Position numbers and translations under genes: made by a program
Source: Strix aluco
Taxonomy: Eukaryota; Chordata; Aves; Strigiformes; Strigidae
DNA: 64,000 nt
Direction of reading: 5' to 3'
NCBI RefSeq assembly: GCF_031877795.1
Contig: NC_133932.1
Coordinates: forward strand, 19,904,180-19,968,179
The notes under the pieces: generated by a model
The model's database searches: none
What the model was told of the DNA's origin: nothing
The model's input: the letters and a program-made list of their open reading frames with translations, nothing else
Shown: positions 62,975 to 64,000 of the stretch, piece by piece
Position numbering within the stretch: the first letter of the stretch is position 1
How the letters are laid out: every line of letters begins with the position of its first letter

Positions 62975-64000
62975 GTAATTTGCAGTGCCAGGCACAACCT
63001 TCAGTCCTTTTACTGGGAGCAGGGCTGGGAAAGGGAGGAATGATTGTCACTGATAGAGTGGTATGAACAGAAGAAGCCCAGAGAAAACTGCATTTTAATC
63101 CTGGCTCTGACAATGACATTTGCATCCCTTAGGGCCACAGGGTCCAACTTTTCTAGTGCCATCAGCACAGTGTCAGTTTGTGGGTGCCTAATTAGGTCAA
63201 CAGGGAATGGGAGGCCAAGTTCATGCCCAGGACCCCTCTCATTACTGCTGCAAACGTTTACTTGCGGAGGACGGAAGGATGAAGATGATTTCAGAGAAGC
63301 AGAGGCGGTGGCCATTTTCCCCTTAGAGCTGACGCCTTGCAAGCTGCTCTCTCTTGGTAAACTGTTCTTCCTACCCTCTGTAGGGCACTGCTTGCCCTCT
63401 GGCAGCAGTTTTTTGCTGCAGCATGTTTTACTGTCCCCATGGCATTTTGGGCACAGGGACATTCTCCCTCAGTGTTGCTGCCCAAGAGCATTTGGGGCTG
63501 GGCCCCCTCCCCCCTATCTTACAGAAGTCAGTAGGTCACTTTTTTATGTTCAGCCTTTGCATTTGTGAAATGGGAGTGATAAAAGGCTTCTAACTAGAAA
63601 GGACTTGTGGATCAATGTCAGACATAGAGTATCAGGAAGATGACTCTATCTTGGTGAGGGTCACTTCTCCTGCTGCAAAGGAAGCTGCCATCAAGGAAAA
63701 AGAGGGCAGCTATTTAGCCACATGCTAGCATTTCAGGATCAGAGTGGCTGTCTGAATTCAAACACGCTGCAGCAGAAGTGACTCTCGCCAACGTAGAGTC
63801 ACCATACTGACACAGTATGGTTGCCATTGATCCAGCCACATGTCTGATTTCAAAGCACCACGCTAATTATCAATTGTTAAATTTGTTCATGACAGTGTGT
63901 TGATAAGACACTTCCAAAACGACAAGATCAAGTAGCATAAGCAAGTAATTAAGCTTTTGGAATGACACTACACGTCCTTCCGCTGCCCCAGTCAGTATAT
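62975..64000 (+). other. ILDR2: ILDR2 intron 6 (runs off the window)
   Basis: No exon resembling the next human block (RKGYRIQADKERDS) is seen, so the window ends inside this intron. Confidence 0.65.

Noticed and set aside
1-64000. CRISPR arrays, operons or other prokaryotic systems
   Set aside because: No regularly spaced direct repeats and no compact gene organisation; this is vertebrate DNA with spliced genes.

Overview
This is a stretch of vertebrate, almost certainly avian, nuclear DNA. The evidence is several CR1 LINE copies with the typical bird 3' ends (8-bp ATTCTGTG / ATTCTATG tails), avian-type ERV LTRs, GT-AG spliced genes with CpG-island first exons, and an initiator tRNA-Met gene. 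Two protein-coding genes can be reconstructed exon by exon, arranged head-to-head with about 11.2 kb between their start codons.

MAEL (Maelstrom, a piRNA-pathway protein) lies on the minus strand. Twelve coding exons run from 24542 down to 11750, every junction is in phase, and together they encode 415 residues: an N-terminal HMG box (exons 1-2) followed by the MAEL domain (exons 4-10). Its promoter CpG island carries a 54-bp-spaced tandem duplication with two E2F-type TTTGGCGGGAA sites next to MYB-like TAAC motifs. ILDR2 (immunoglobulin-like domain-containing receptor 2) lies on the plus strand. Six exons (35788-62974) encode the signal peptide, Ig V domain, stalk, transmembrane helix, Cys-rich segment and the start of the cytoplasmic tail. 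The gene runs off the right edge, which lies in intron 6. The order and orientation ILDR2-MAEL matches the conserved vertebrate neighbourhood.

Layout. 1-11.7 kb: no host gene recognised; an 850-bp solo LTR with a 5-bp target duplication, an old minus-strand CR1, and a young CR1 nested inside an older CR1. 11.7-24.5 kb: MAEL, with a probable LTR in sense orientation inside intron 3. 24.2-24.9 kb: MAEL CpG island. 25-35 kb: intergenic, with two more minus-strand LTRs, an intact initiator tRNA-Met gene at 29652-29723, and an old CR1. 35.2-36.6 kb: ILDR2 CpG island and exon 1. 36.6-64 kb: ILDR2 introns and exons, with five CR1 pieces and a GC-rich block in intron 3 near two RFX X-box palindromes.

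I see no clearly new protein system. The observations most worth checking are the duplicated E2F/MYB-like module at the MAEL promoter, the LTR placed so that it could drive an HMG-box-less MAEL transcript, the tRNA gene abutting a truncated LTR, the nested CR1, and the RFX-type palindromes in ILDR2 intron 3. All identifications come from reading the sequence and remembered family knowledge; no search was run.
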